A DNA stretch of 64,000 nt from an uncultured Clostridia bacterium (GTDB taxonomy: Bacteria; Bacillota; Clostridia; Oscillospirales; Acutalibacteraceae): contig CALEII010000031.1 in assembly GCA_937876205.1 (NCBI GenBank), positions 49,339 through 113,338 on the forward strand, given 5' to 3'. Shown here one piece after another: positions 33,754 through 42,417 of this stretch (its first letter is position 1; every line of letters starts with the position of its first letter). A model generated the notes under the pieces. It searched no databases and had not been told where the DNA came from. It worked only from the letters and a program-made list of their open reading frames with translations. Position numbers and translations under genes: made by a program.

Positions 33754-35835
33754 TTACCAGTGAGCAATACCGCATCCGCATATTGCATTTGTGCCGAATA
33801 ATCTGTTCAGGAAGCTGAGCACCTTCCAGATGAAACTCAAAAAGCCGGATGAACTGTGACAAATACAATCGCAGTCATTATTGATTATTTCTTCGCATTC
33901 ATCACAGATGTTGTCATTATCACTGTCAACATGACCTGTCGCATACAGATTTTTGCTGTATGTATCACCGCAAGAACAAGTGTAAACAATTTTTCCGTCA
34001 TCATAACAGGTTGCTTCCGTGACATCTGCAACATAAATATGTGCAAGTTTATTTAATACAGTTTCATCTTTTGTTGCAGTACAGTCTTTGCAATGATGTG
34101 ATTTTATGCCTTCCTCTGTACAGGTTGCATCTTTATCGATAGTCCAACTGTCTGAGAAATTATGTTCAAGCATAGTTTTTTCAGCTGTAATTGTATCAGT
34201 GGCATTACAGTTTTCACATTTTGCTGTTTTTGTACCGTCTGCTGTGCAGGTTGCATTGTTGTCATAAATATAATTGATGAATGTATGAGGAAACTTCGAA
34301 TCTTCTATTTCTTCTGTTACAGTTGCATTACATTTTTCACAAACGCCTGATTTTGTTTCATTTTTATAGCATGTTGCATCATTGTTATCTGTGTATTCGG
34401 CAACAGAATGAACACATTCGCCGATGATTGCAGATGATGAAAAATCGCCTTTGAAATCACCGCAGCCCTTGACTGTAAGAGTGATATTCTTTCCCACATC
34501 ATCCTGAGTTACGGTATAAGTTGCTTCTGTGCCTACAATCTTGCCATCTGCTTTCCATTCATATTCAAAAGTTGCACCTTCAGGAGAAACACCTGTAATT
34601 TCGGCAGTAAGAGTTGAACCGACTTTTGCTTCACCTTTTACTGTAACAGTACCGCTTATTTCTGTTTTTGAATCATCGGGAAAAACGAGGGGAACATCAC
34701 GGAGCTCAGGGTAGGGGAAATCTTCTCTGCCTTCCATGGTCCATACAGTATCAAAATCCCACTGTTCAAAAGTTCCCTGTTTTTTTAACTGGTCAGGGCT
34801 TTTGGGTGTTCCGGCTAAGCAATCAGGATCAGAAACCGCATCTTCGAGATAATAACAAAATGTTGCTTGATATGGCTCGTTTCCAAAACAACCACCATAG
34901 TTGTTAGTTTCTGCAGTAACATTTCCTGTTGAATATGAATATTCCGTAATATTTTTTCGTGCATCAAATCCTAAAATACCGCCTGCATAATTTTTTGATG
35001 ATACATTTCCAACATTGTAACAATTCTGAATACATATTGCAGCATAATTATAGTAAGGGTTGTTTTCTGTATAATTGGTATCTCCCACAATGCCACCTGC
35101 ATCAGTTCCTGAACAGACGATATCTCCACTATTTATACACCTCTGAATATATACGGGGTAATATACTGTGACATTCTGATATCCACGCCCAGCGAACGAA
35201 TGCGTAAGTCCGGAAATACCACCAACACTGTTTGCTCCAAATATTTGCGCAAAATTAATACAATTAGTGATATGACCAACAACATTATCTTTAGCCCCAT
35301 ATGATTTATATCCAATTATCCCACCAACATATGAATTGCCAAAAATATATCCATCACAACAACAATCTGATAATGTTGTATAGGACATATCATATCCTAC
35401 AACACCACCTGTGTAATCACCACCCATAATATAAGCATCATTCAGATTGACACCTTTGATTGTTGCACTCGATGTATATCCGAACAATCCCTGATAATCT
35501 CCCTCGGGATTGTTTATCTGCAGATTGACAATTTCATAACCGTTACCGTCAAATGTGCCTTTAAATGGTGTTGCTGATGTGCCGATAGGCTCCCAGCCTT
35601 TGCCACTGTTATAGAAATCGCCGCCGTTGACATAATCAGCATCATCAAAAATGATGTCATTCATAAGTATGTATTTTCCGGACGGATTTTCTCTGACTGC
35701 AAACAGATCATCCTTTGTATACACGCCGACATACCCCTCAGGCACTTCGGTCAGGCTTTCTGCTGTTGCTCCCACTGACAGGACAGAGAAAAGCATAACA
35801 ACAGCCAAAAATAATGATAAAATTTTTGTCTTCAT
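33754..35835 (-). CDS. Secreted GLUG-repeat protein with cysteine-rich C-terminal tail
   Basis: 693 residues. Signal peptide (KTKILSLFLAVVMLFSVLSV). Residues about 40-370 are a beta-helix-like region of GLUG repeats (GGVVGYDMSY, GGIIGYKSYG, GGISGL, GGIVGD, GGILGF). One Ig-like domain follows (about 390-470, GTVTVKGEAKVGSTL), then three or four CxxC units of the kind CENCNATDT, and an unusual tail: CDCICH, a hydrophobic helix GFLSFIWKVLSFLNRLFG, and CGCGIAHW at the end. Probably a surface adhesin or ligand-binding protein. The promoter has paired LytTR-type repeats. Confidence 0.75.
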   Translation of the reverse strand: MKTKILSLFLAVVMLFSVLSVGATAESLTEVPEGYVGVYTKDDLFAVRENPSGKYILMNDIIFDDADYVNGGDFYNSGKGWEPIGTSATPFKGTFDGNGYEIVNLQINNPEGDYQGLFGYTSSATIKGVNLNDAYIMGGDYTGGVVGYDMSYTTLSDCCCDGYIFGNSYVGGIIGYKSYGAKDNVVGHITNCINFAQIFGANSVGGISGLTHSFAGRGYQNVTVYYPVYIQRCINSGDIVCSGTDAGGIVGDTNYTENNPYYNYAAICIQNCYNVGNVSSKNYAGGILGFDARKNITEYSYSTGNVTAETNNYGGCFGNEPYQATFCYYLEDAVSDPDCLAGTPKSPDQLKKQGTFEQWDFDTVWTMEGREDFPYPELRDVPLVFPDDSKTEISGTVTVKGEAKVGSTLTAEITGVSPEGATFEYEWKADGKIVGTEATYTVTQDDVGKNITLTVKGCGDFKGDFSSSAIIGECVHSVAEYTDNNDATCYKNETKSGVCEKCNATVTEEIEDSKFPHTFINYIYDNNATCTADGTKTAKCENCNATDTITAEKTMLEHNFSDSWTIDKDATCTEEGIKSHHCKDCTATKDETVLNKLAHIYVADVTEATCYDDGKIVYTCSCGDTYSKNLYATGHVDSDNDNICDECEEIINNDCDCICHSSSGFLSFIWKVLSFLNRLFGTNAICGCGIAHW

Positions 35836-35865
35836 AGATTTACCTCTTTCTTTTTATTTGTTTAA

Positions 35866-35894
35866 ATAATAAAAAAATATATTTGCAATGTCAA
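35866..35894 (-). promoter_or_regulatory. Promoter of the GLUG-repeat gene
   Basis: Minus strand TTGACA (35894-35889), 17-base spacer, TATTAT (35871-35866). Confidence 0.8.
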
Positions 35895-35901
35895 CGGGAA
35901 A

Positions 35902-35931
35902 GGAACGAAACGGCGTTTTAAGGGAACGAAA
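35902..35931 (-). promoter_or_regulatory. Paired direct repeats of LytTR-site type
   Basis: GGAACGAAA at 35902-35910 and again at 35923-35931 (TTTCGTTCC on the minus strand), 21 bases start to start, the nearer one 7 bases upstream of the -35 box. Nine-base direct repeats two helical turns apart next to -35 are the usual layout for LytTR regulators; a LytTR gene lies 1.7 kb away. Confidence 0.5.
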
Positions 35932-35960
35932 TGCTTAATATGTGTCAATAATAATACTGA

Positions 35961-35996
35961 ATGGTGCTATATAAACAAATTATAACACCATATAAT
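35961..35996. promoter_or_regulatory. Operator-like dyad and -10 box before the XRE gene
   Basis: ATGGTG (35961-35966) and CACCAT (35986-35991) form a dyad spanning 31 bases; TATAAT at 35991-35996 overlaps its end. A second dyad, CACC-AAAC-GGTG, lies at 36009-36020. Probably the site of autoregulation by the XRE protein. Confidence 0.45.
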
Positions 35997-36057
35997 GCGT
36001 TTGTCAACACCAAACGGTGCTTTTCTGTTACATTATAGGCAGAGAGGATGATAACAA

Positions 36058-36375
36058 GTGGGAAAATACGAGAGAATAAGAAATCTGCGAGAAGACAGAG
36101 ACCTGACACAAAAACAGGTTGCTGATGCGCTTTTTATGCAGCTGACACAGTATCGCAGATATGAATCGGGTGAAAGAGAGTTACCCCTTGAGCTCGCAAT
36201 AACGCTGTCTGAGTTTTATAACGTTCCCATTGATTACATCGCCGGTTCTTCAGATAAAATAACAGTTTCTGATGAATCGCTGACTGCAGAAGAAAAACAA
36301 CTCCTTTATAACTACAGAAGCCTGTCTGAAAAAGATAAAAAAAACCTTGTTGATATATCAGAAATATTGAAGTGA
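36058..36375 (+). CDS. Small XRE-family transcriptional regulator
   Basis: 105 residues, GTG start with AGAGAGG upstream. Cro/CI-type helix-turn-helix in residues about 5-58 (IRNLREDRDLTQKQVADAL, ELAITLSEFYNVPIDYIAG) and a short C-terminal helix, as in ImmR/SinR-like repressors. Dyads in its own promoter suggest autoregulation. Confidence 0.88.
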   Translation: MGKYERIRNLREDRDLTQKQVADALFMQLTQYRRYESGERELPLELAITLSEFYNVPIDYIAGSSDKITVSDESLTAEEKQLLYNYRSLSEKDKKNLVDISEILK

Positions 36376-36382
36376 ACAAAAG

Positions 36383-36420
36383 AATCAGCAGTCGGATTTT
36401 TCCGACTGCTGATTTAACTT
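36383..36420. terminator. Bidirectional terminator hairpin
   Basis: AATCAGCAGTCGG, loop ATTTTT, CCGACTGCTGATT, between the convergent XRE and EEP genes. Confidence 0.88.
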
Positions 36421-36431
36421 TTATATTACTA

Positions 36432-37139
36432 TTAAATTGCGAATTCTGCTGTAATGGGTAAATGGTCAGACACAACATCTGTCAGCGTTTTAACTCCCAC
36501 ACAGGACATATTTCTGAAGAATATGTAGTCAATCTTGCTTTCCGGCTTATATGATGGATAGGTTGGCATATTGTGTTCTGAACTGAGAGCATCGGTGTCC
36601 CTCATTCTTTCATATATCGGGTCAAGAACCTTGTCATCAGATTTTGTGTTGAAGTCACCCATAAGAATACAGGGTAATGAGCACTCATCAAGCAGCCTGC
36701 AAATGGTTTTAACTGCATTTTTTCGTTCTGAGCGCATAAGGCCCATATGGCAGACAAGAAACATAACATCCTTGCCGTTTACATCAATAACTGCCTTGAC
36801 AATACACCGTGATTCATATCTGCCGCCGATTTTTATAAGCGGGTCAGGGATTTTTATCGTGTCAGCTGATTTTAGGGGGAGTCTGCTTATTATAGCGTTG
36901 CCGTATGGACTGCTGCCCCTGACTTTTATCGCTTCGCCGAAAAATCTTTCATATCCGATTCTGTCTGCAAGTGCATTTGTCTGGTCTGTGTAGCCGTCAA
37001 TGGGACCTTCTCCACGGACTTCATTGAGACCGCAGATGTCAACATCACAGCTTTTTATAAAATCTGCAAACAGAGCTATATCAATTCTCTTGTTGCTCCA
37101 GTCAAGAAAATGCTGTACGTTAAAGGTCATAACTTTCAT
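36432..37139 (-). CDS. Endonuclease/exonuclease/phosphatase (EEP) family protein
   Basis: 235 residues from ATG at 37139 (GAGGTG upstream). All EEP motifs are present: MTFNVQHFLDW at the start, GLNEVRGEG near 37 (metal Glu), VCHMGL near 129, MGDFNTKSDD near 158, DYIFFRN near 202, and VVSDHLPI near 224. No signal peptide, so cytoplasmic. Could act on DNA, a sugar phosphate or a lipid; the sequence does not tell which. Confidence 0.88.
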   Translation of the reverse strand: MKVMTFNVQHFLDWSNKRIDIALFADFIKSCDVDICGLNEVRGEGPIDGYTDQTNALADRIGYERFFGEAIKVRGSSPYGNAIISRLPLKSADTIKIPDPLIKIGGRYESRCIVKAVIDVNGKDVMFLVCHMGLMRSERKNAVKTICRLLDECSLPCILMGDFNTKSDDKVLDPIYERMRDTDALSSEHNMPTYPSYKPESKIDYIFFRNMSCVGVKTLTDVVSDHLPITAEFAI

Positions 37140-37190
37140 ACTTATCACCTCAACACTATTCTACCATATTTTTCAGAATAAATAAAGAGT

Positions 37191-37604
37191 TTACAGCATT
37201 CTGTTCATTCTTTTGCTCACGGATTTTATTGAGAAATACACTATGCTCCAAATGAGGAAATAGATTATCATAAAAATCAGTGTAAAGATTACGATAACCA
37301 GCGGCTCAAACGGAATCCAGGAATTGAGCAGATAGCACGACACATAGGCGCAGTAAATTGTTGCCAGATGACAAAAAAGTGACTTTGCAACGGGCCAATG
37401 CTCAATCTGATTGAAAACAGTTGCACCTGCCTGAATAAAAGCGAGAACATATGTTGAAATAATTGCAAGGAATATTTGCATACCCGTGAGTGAAAAAGCT
37501 TCAATATTCAGCGAAAGTATAAGAAAAATTATGCCTGCCACAATGGGACCGAAGCCGCCGAACATAAGGCCTCTGTGTAAAAAATCTTTTAAATATTTAT
37601 TCAT
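37191..37604 (-). CDS. DUF3021 membrane protein
   Basis: 137 residues with four membrane segments (about 12-32, 42-62, 74-95, 101-128). Matches the DUF3021 family, which is nearly always paired with a LytTR regulator, as here: its ATG overlaps the LytTR stop by 4 bases. Such pairs are thought to be membrane-controlled transcription factors. Confidence 0.85.
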   Translation of the reverse strand: MNKYLKDFLHRGLMFGGFGPIVAGIIFLILSLNIEAFSLTGMQIFLAIISTYVLAFIQAGATVFNQIEHWPVAKSLFCHLATIYCAYVSCYLLNSWIPFEPLVIVIFTLIFMIIYFLIWSIVYFSIKSVSKRMNRML

Positions 37605-38035
37605 TTTATACCTAACCTTTCTTTTACCGTCTTCAGCTGACGGCGTGAAATATAATCTGTGTAACCGTTTTTGAATACAACAGATAATGCACCGCCAAAT
37701 GTTGTTTCAAACCGGTCAATCTGTCTGATATTTGCAATGCAGGACTGATTGAGCCTGACAAAGGTTGCAGGTAAACTTTCTTCAATTTTATACAGCCTTG
37801 TTTTTATCTGCCATTTTTCATTTTCAGTGATTGCAAATATTCTGTTTTCTTCAGACACAAAGCAGAAGATGTCAGTCAGCTCAAGCTTTTTTGCAGAGCC
37901 GTTGTAAAAACCCGTCAGTTCAAAATCATCTTCTTGTGCAAGTGCAGATATTGTGTCTGTAAGAAGTGTTCTTTTATGCGCAAAAATGAGAATTTCTTCT
38001 TCTCTTTCAGGGCATATGTTTAAAGTGCATTTCAA
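37601..38035 (-). CDS. LytTR-family transcriptional regulator
   Basis: 144 residues from the TTG at 38035, which has GAGGTG 6 bases upstream; the GTG at 38044 lies on that site. N-terminal half is a short sensory or dimerisation part; residues about 45-140 are the LytTR DNA-binding domain (FCFVSEENRIFAI, FVRLNQSCIANIRQIDRFE, GGALSVVFKNGY, SRRQLKTVKERLG). No receiver domain. Partner of DUF3021; candidate regulator of the GLUG protein promoter. Confidence 0.92.
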   Translation of the reverse strand: MKCTLNICPEREEEILIFAHKRTLLTDTISALAQEDDFELTGFYNGSAKKLELTDIFCFVSEENRIFAITENEKWQIKTRLYKIEESLPATFVRLNQSCIANIRQIDRFETTFGGALSVVFKNGYTDYISRRQLKTVKERLGIK

Positions 38036-38119
38036 AGTGATCACCTCGTGGTTTTATGTTACAACAAAAGATTTGTGTTTTCAATAGCTTTGAGCCGTTC
38101 GGTATGTTTTTTGATATAA

Positions 38120-38152
38120 ACGGAAAAATGCTCCCCTTTTCAGGGAGCATTT
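38120..38152 (-). terminator. Terminator overlapping the pflA stop
   Basis: Minus strand: AAATGCTCCC, TGAAAA, GGGGAGCATTT, then TTCC. The pflA stop codon (TGA) is in the loop. Confidence 0.75.
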
Positions 38153-38847
38153 AGTATAGAGTTCAATATTTGCATCTGTTCTTTTGTGGGTGTGGGAATA
38201 TGTTTGAAGGGAAATTCAATTCCCATATCATTATATTTCACTTGACAGATTTTTCTGAAAGGAAGAAGTTCAGCTTTATCAATGCAGGAAAAACTTCTGA
38301 TAATGTCACGCAGTTTATTTATGCTGTCCTCATTGTCGTTGAGTGTCGGTATAATAACTTGCCTGAGCGTAACGGGGATACCAATCTGCTGAAGATGGTT
38401 GAGAAAAGACAGTGGCTTATCCATTGAACAGCCGACATGTTTTCTGTAGAGACTGTCCTGAGTATACTTGACGTCAAGCAGTACACGGTCTGTATGTGAA
38501 AGAAGCTCTTTTACGGCATCGTTCAGTATGCTTCCCGAGGTGTCAAGGCAGGTGTTGATGCCGTTTTCGTGACAAAGTCTGAAAATTTCAGTGCAGAATT
38601 CTGCCTGAAGCAGAGGCTCACCGCCTGAGACCGTTATTCCGCCGTCTTTGCCGAAATATTCACGGAAGCGTGCAGCCTTGTTTACAATTTCCTCTGCAGT
38701 GTATACGGTGCCGCCGTGCATATCCCACGTGTCGGGGTTGTGACAGCATCCGCATCTGAGATTGCAGCCCTGAAGAAATACGACGAATCTTATTCCCGGG
38801 CCGTCAACAGTGCCCAGTGACTGAAATGAGTGTACCGAGCCTGTCAT
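38140..38847 (-). CDS. pflA: Pyruvate formate-lyase activating enzyme
   Basis: 235 residues. Radical-SAM enzyme that makes the glycyl radical of PflB. Cluster motif CNLRCGCC near 30 (C-x3-C-x2-C), GPGIRFVVFLQGC before it, and GGEPLLQ near 82. The start overlaps the pflB stop (ATGA), so the two are co-translated behind the ZTP riboswitch. Confidence 0.96.
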   Translation of the reverse strand: MTGSVHSFQSLGTVDGPGIRFVVFLQGCNLRCGCCHNPDTWDMHGGTVYTAEEIVNKAARFREYFGKDGGITVSGGEPLLQAEFCTEIFRLCHENGINTCLDTSGSILNDAVKELLSHTDRVLLDVKYTQDSLYRKHVGCSMDKPLSFLNHLQQIGIPVTLRQVIIPTLNDNEDSINKLRDIIRSFSCIDKAELLPFRKICQVKYNDMGIEFPFKHIPTPTKEQMQILNSILNAP

Positions 38848-41075
38848 ATTGCCTCGTGGAAGGTTCTGCTGATAACCTCTCTCTGCTGTTCACGGGAAAG
38901 CTTGTTGAAGTTAACGGCATAACCTGAAACTCTGATTGTGAGGTTAGGATATTTTTCGGGATTCTCATAAGCATCCATAAGAGTTTCTCGGTTAAGAACA
39001 TTAACGTTGATATGGTGTGCTTTCTTTGAGAAATAACCGTCAAGAATAGTCACAAGATTACTGATTCTTTCATCCTCTGTTTTGCCGAGAGCTTCGGGAG
39101 TGATTGAGAATGTGTTTGAAACACCGTCACGGCAGTCATCATAACTGATTTTTGCAACTGAGTTGAGAGAGGCGAGAGCACCGTTCTTTTCTCTGTTGTG
39201 CATCGGGTTGGCACCGGGAGCGAAAGGTGAAGAAGCCTTTCTGCCGTCGGGAGTTGCACCTGTGTTCTTGCCGTACATAACATTTGATGTGATTGTGAGA
39301 ACAGAAAGTGTATGAACAGCATTTCTGTAGGCGGGAGTCTTGCGCAGCTCTGTGATAACACGGTGTGTCATATCTTTTGCGATGAGGTCAACTCTGTCAT
39401 CATCATTGCCGTATGTGGGGAATTCACCGACAGTATTGAAATCAACAATATAACCCTTACTGTCCTTTACAGGGTGAACATCTGCAAACTTGATTGCACT
39501 GAGTGAATCGGCAACAACTGAAAGACCTGCAATACCGAATGCCATAAGACGTTCAACATCTGTGTCGTGAAGAGCCATCTGTGTCTTTTCATAGCAGTAT
39601 TTGTCGTGCATATAATGAATGATATTCATAGTGTTTACATAAAGACGGCTGAGCCATCTGATGTAAATATCATATCTTTCCATAACAGCGTCAAAATCGA
39701 GCTTGTCAACATCCATTACATCCATCTGAGGACCGATGTGCATACCGCTTGTTGTATCGTAGCCTCCGTTGATTGCTATAAGAAGAAGCTTCGCAAGGTT
39801 ACATCTTGCGCCGAAGAACTGCATTTGTTTGCCCAGCTTCATTGCAGAAACGCAGCAAGCAATTGCGTAGTCGTCACCGTAAATGGGACGCATAATATCG
39901 TCATTCTCATATTGAATTGAGTCAGTGTCTGCAGAAACCTTTGCGCAGAACCTCTTGAATGCTTCGGGTAATGCTGTTGACCAGAGAATTGTAAGGTTGG
40001 GTTCGGGAGAAGAGCCGAGAGTATAAAGAGTATTGAGCATACGGTAGCTTGTCTTTGAAACAAGAGTTCTGCCGTCTTCACCCATACCGCCCACGGCTTC
40101 TGTAATCCACATAGGGTCGCCGCCGAAGAGCTCGTTATATTCGGGAGTTCTCAGGTGTCTTGCAACACGCAGCTTCATAACAAAATCGTCCATAAGCTCC
40201 TGTGCAGTTTCTTCAGTGAGAACGCCGTTTTCAATATCTCTTTCAATGTAGATGTCAAAGAATGTGCTCACTCTGCCAAGTGACATAGCTGCACCGTTCT
40301 GTTCCTTGATTGCACCCAGGTATGCAAAATAAGTCCACTGAATAGCTTCTCTTGCATTTTCAGCGGGCTGACTTATGTCAAAGCCGTACATCTGAGCCAT
40401 TTCCTTAAGATAGCCGAGGAAAGTAATCTGCTTGTGGAGCTCTTCATCAAGTCTTGTCTGAGCAGCATCAAAAATGCCGTCAGAAAGAGAAGCCTTATCC
40501 TTTTTCTTTTCTTCAATGAGCTTGTCAACGCCGTAAAGAGCTACACGTCTGTAGTCACCGATTATTCTTCCTCTGCCGTAAGCATCGGGAAGACCTGTTA
40601 TTACGTGACACTTTCTTGCTTTACGCATTTCGTCGGTATAGGCACGGAAAACGCCGTCATTATGAGTTGTGCGGTAACGGAATTCCTCTTCAATCTTATC
40701 ACTGAGCTTGTATCCGTATGCGTCGCAAGCCTGTCTTGCCATTCTTATGCCGCCGAAGGGACATACGCCTCTTTTAAGCGGTCTGTTTGTCTGAAGACCG
40801 ACGATGATTTCATTATCTTTATCTATATAACCGGGAGAATAGCTTGTCAGTGAAGATACTGTTGCTGTGTCGATTTCAAGCACACCGCCGAACTGTCTTT
40901 CAAGAGCAAAAAGCCCCTGAATATTCTTCATCATCAGCTTTGTTCGCTCAGTAGCACCTGCAAGAAATGATTCATCACCGGTATATTCTTTGTAGTTTGT
41001 CTGAATGAAGTCACGCACATTGATTTCATTCTGCCATACACCCTTATTAAAACCTGTCCAGTTTTTGTGTTCCAT
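38844..41075 (-). CDS. pflB: Formate C-acetyltransferase (pyruvate formate-lyase)
   Basis: 743 residues from ATG at 41075, preceded by GGAGG. Converts pyruvate and CoA to acetyl-CoA and formate under anaerobic conditions. The catalytic cysteine pair is in AIACCVSAMKLGKQ near 410, and the glycyl-radical loop RVSGYAVNFNKLSREQQ is near 718. The formate can feed one-carbon folate metabolism, in line with control by a ZTP riboswitch. No sign of a truncated or spare-part (YfiD) form. Confidence 0.97.
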   Translation of the reverse strand: MEHKNWTGFNKGVWQNEINVRDFIQTNYKEYTGDESFLAGATERTKLMMKNIQGLFALERQFGGVLEIDTATVSSLTSYSPGYIDKDNEIIVGLQTNRPLKRGVCPFGGIRMARQACDAYGYKLSDKIEEEFRYRTTHNDGVFRAYTDEMRKARKCHVITGLPDAYGRGRIIGDYRRVALYGVDKLIEEKKKDKASLSDGIFDAAQTRLDEELHKQITFLGYLKEMAQMYGFDISQPAENAREAIQWTYFAYLGAIKEQNGAAMSLGRVSTFFDIYIERDIENGVLTEETAQELMDDFVMKLRVARHLRTPEYNELFGGDPMWITEAVGGMGEDGRTLVSKTSYRMLNTLYTLGSSPEPNLTILWSTALPEAFKRFCAKVSADTDSIQYENDDIMRPIYGDDYAIACCVSAMKLGKQMQFFGARCNLAKLLLIAINGGYDTTSGMHIGPQMDVMDVDKLDFDAVMERYDIYIRWLSRLYVNTMNIIHYMHDKYCYEKTQMALHDTDVERLMAFGIAGLSVVADSLSAIKFADVHPVKDSKGYIVDFNTVGEFPTYGNDDDRVDLIAKDMTHRVITELRKTPAYRNAVHTLSVLTITSNVMYGKNTGATPDGRKASSPFAPGANPMHNREKNGALASLNSVAKISYDDCRDGVSNTFSITPEALGKTEDERISNLVTILDGYFSKKAHHINVNVLNRETLMDAYENPEKYPNLTIRVSGYAVNFNKLSREQQREVISRTFHEAI

Positions 41076-41102
41076 AAAATTGCCTCCGTTTCTGCTGAGA
41101 AC

Positions 41103-41150
41103 CTTTAAAAAAATAAAAAAAGACAATCAGCTTTTACAAAACTAATTGCC
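41103..41150 (-). terminator. Riboswitch expression platform: intrinsic terminator and competing strand
   Basis: Minus strand: CAATTAG, loop TTTTGTAAAAG, CTGATTG, then TCTTTTTTTATTTTTT. The loop and 3' side contain TGTAAAAGCT, the exact complement of AGCTTTTACA at the 5' end of the aptamer, so a long-range helix would break this terminator. Confidence 0.8.
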
Positions 41151-41243
41151 CAGACGGTCGGCTTCAGCCATAATGTGGCTGTATTCAGTTACCTTTACAT
41201 TCCACGGCGGTGCTCCGCCTTATCCGTCAGTTATGTAAAAGCT
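41145..41243 (-). ncRNA. ZTP (pfl) riboswitch aptamer upstream of pflB
   Basis: Recognised from the pfl-motif signature on the minus strand: AACTGACGGATAAGGCGG, a GCGGAGCACCGC hairpin, GTGGAATGTAAAGG, a linker with GCCACATTATGGC hairpin, and the conserved 3' part GCCGACCGTCTGGGCA. The outer stem TTTACAT/ATGTAAA closes the first half. These RNAs bind ZTP/AICAR and generally turn genes on when ZTP rises, that is when 10-formyl-THF is short. Confidence 0.9.
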
Positions 41244-41249
41244 ATATTT

Positions 41250-41278
41250 ATTATACACAAAACAATATATATTGTCAA
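41250..41278 (-). promoter_or_regulatory. Consensus promoter of the pflBA operon
   Basis: Minus strand TTGACA (41278-41273), 17-base spacer, TATAAT (41255-41250). The riboswitch starts about 7 bases downstream of the -10 box. Confidence 0.92.
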
Positions 41279-41388
41279 TTGAAGCTGACACGAAAAATAC
41301 ATAACAGTCAGATAAATTTTTGGTAATGTTGCAGCTGTTCTATCACTTGTCCGTTATATACGCATATACTGTTAACGGAGGTGATTAT

Positions 41389-41796
41389 ATGGAAATATGT
41401 GGTTGCAAGCCTAAGTGTGATTGTACCGTTTTTGCTCTTGTTTCAAGTGCCGTTGTGGGTATAATAACAGCTTTTCTCAATTTCTCGGGAACAATAGCTG
41501 TGCCTCAGGTGATTCTGTGGGTATTTTTCGGTGTTGCGTTGGGCTTTCTTGCAGTGTCTTTTGTGACAGGGGCCTTTGCCGGTGAAAGAGACTGCACAGG
41601 TTGTATCTGTAATGCACTGAGAGCATTTTTTGCAGGCATTTTCGGAACAGTTCTGCTGACGGTTATACTGTTGATTGCAGACATCGCAACAGCAGGAATC
41701 CTCGGTTCAATTATAACAGGATTGCTTTTTGCTGCGTTTGCGTTGACTGTAACATCGGCAGCCTGTGTGGTGAAAGCACTTTTCGGTTGCAGATAA
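41389..41796 (+). CDS. Small cysteine-containing membrane protein
   Basis: 135 residues from ATG at 41389 with a perfect GGAGGTGA at 41374-41381. A cysteine-rich N-terminus (MEICGCKPKCDC) precedes four hydrophobic segments (about 13-33, 40-62, 78-103, 106-130), with a CTGCIC loop in the middle. I recognise no family. The cysteine pairs could bind metal or form disulfides. Confidence 0.65.
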   Translation: MEICGCKPKCDCTVFALVSSAVVGIITAFLNFSGTIAVPQVILWVFFGVALGFLAVSFVTGAFAGERDCTGCICNALRAFFAGIFGTVLLTVILLIADIATAGILGSIITGLLFAAFALTVTSAACVVKALFGCR

Positions 41797-41812
41797 AAAG
41801 GAATTTAAGTTG

Positions 41813-41866
41813 AAAAGGGGCGGTGCTTCGCAATAGCGGAGCATTGCCCCTCATTTGTTTTTCTTT
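41813..41866. terminator. Long hairpin between convergent genes
   Basis: AGGGGCGGTGCTTCGC, loop AATA, GCGGAGCATTGCCCCT; on the plus strand followed by CATTTGTTTTTCTTT. Its GGGGC core recalls the core module of the repeat elements. Confidence 0.7.
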
Positions 41867-41873
41867 ATAGGTT

Positions 41874-42356
41874 TTACGGTATTCTGACGCCTTCAATATG
41901 TAAGAATCTTGCCCTGTCAAAGGTATATGATTCAAGAGGTCTGTCAAGAGCGTCATTTGAATGGGCAGCAATGAGAATCTGCGGAAAAACTGATGTTACA
42001 ATAAGTGAGTGATAAAAGCTTCCGTCAGCTCTGCCCAGCTGGATAACATCTCCTGTTCGGATTTCTTCTTTACTGACTTCTCTTGCAAAAGGTCCCAATC
42101 CCTCATTTGTTGTGAGAAAATTATAAAGAAAAGTGACACCCGTCCAGGCGGCGGCACGGTTCTGAATTGAAATATAGTACCACCCGAAATCAGGCGTGTA
42201 GTTCATCTGCCCTGCACCGGCATAAATACACTGTGACACAAAATTTGTGCAGTCACCGCCCAGTTCATCAAAGTTATAGTATGCCGGATTGCGTGAAAAT
42301 GCCCATCTGCGTGCATACTCAACGGTATCTGCTCTGTTATAAGCAATTATCTGCAT
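41874..42356 (-). CDS. Amidase_6-type cysteine amidase (NlpC/P60-like)
   Basis: 160 residues from ATG at 42356 (GGGAGGG upstream). The motif GGDCTNFVSQCIYAG near 29 contains the catalytic cysteine and is typical of the putative amidase domain Pfam Amidase_6; TGDVIQLGR near 103 and FYHSLIVTSV near 114 (His) complete the papain-like set. No signal peptide is visible, so export is uncertain. May act on peptide or peptidoglycan amide bonds. Next to the bile salt hydrolase gene on the same strand, 61 bases downstream of it. Confidence 0.85.
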   Translation of the reverse strand: MQIIAYNRADTVEYARRWAFSRNPAYYNFDELGGDCTNFVSQCIYAGAGQMNYTPDFGWYYISIQNRAAAWTGVTFLYNFLTTNEGLGPFAREVSKEEIRTGDVIQLGRADGSFYHSLIVTSVFPQILIAAHSNDALDRPLESYTFDRARFLHIEGVRIP

Positions 42357-42417
42357 AAAATCCCTCCCGTAAATAATATGCCTGTGTGGGAAGAAAATGA
42401 TGAAAAGCAGGCTTTTA

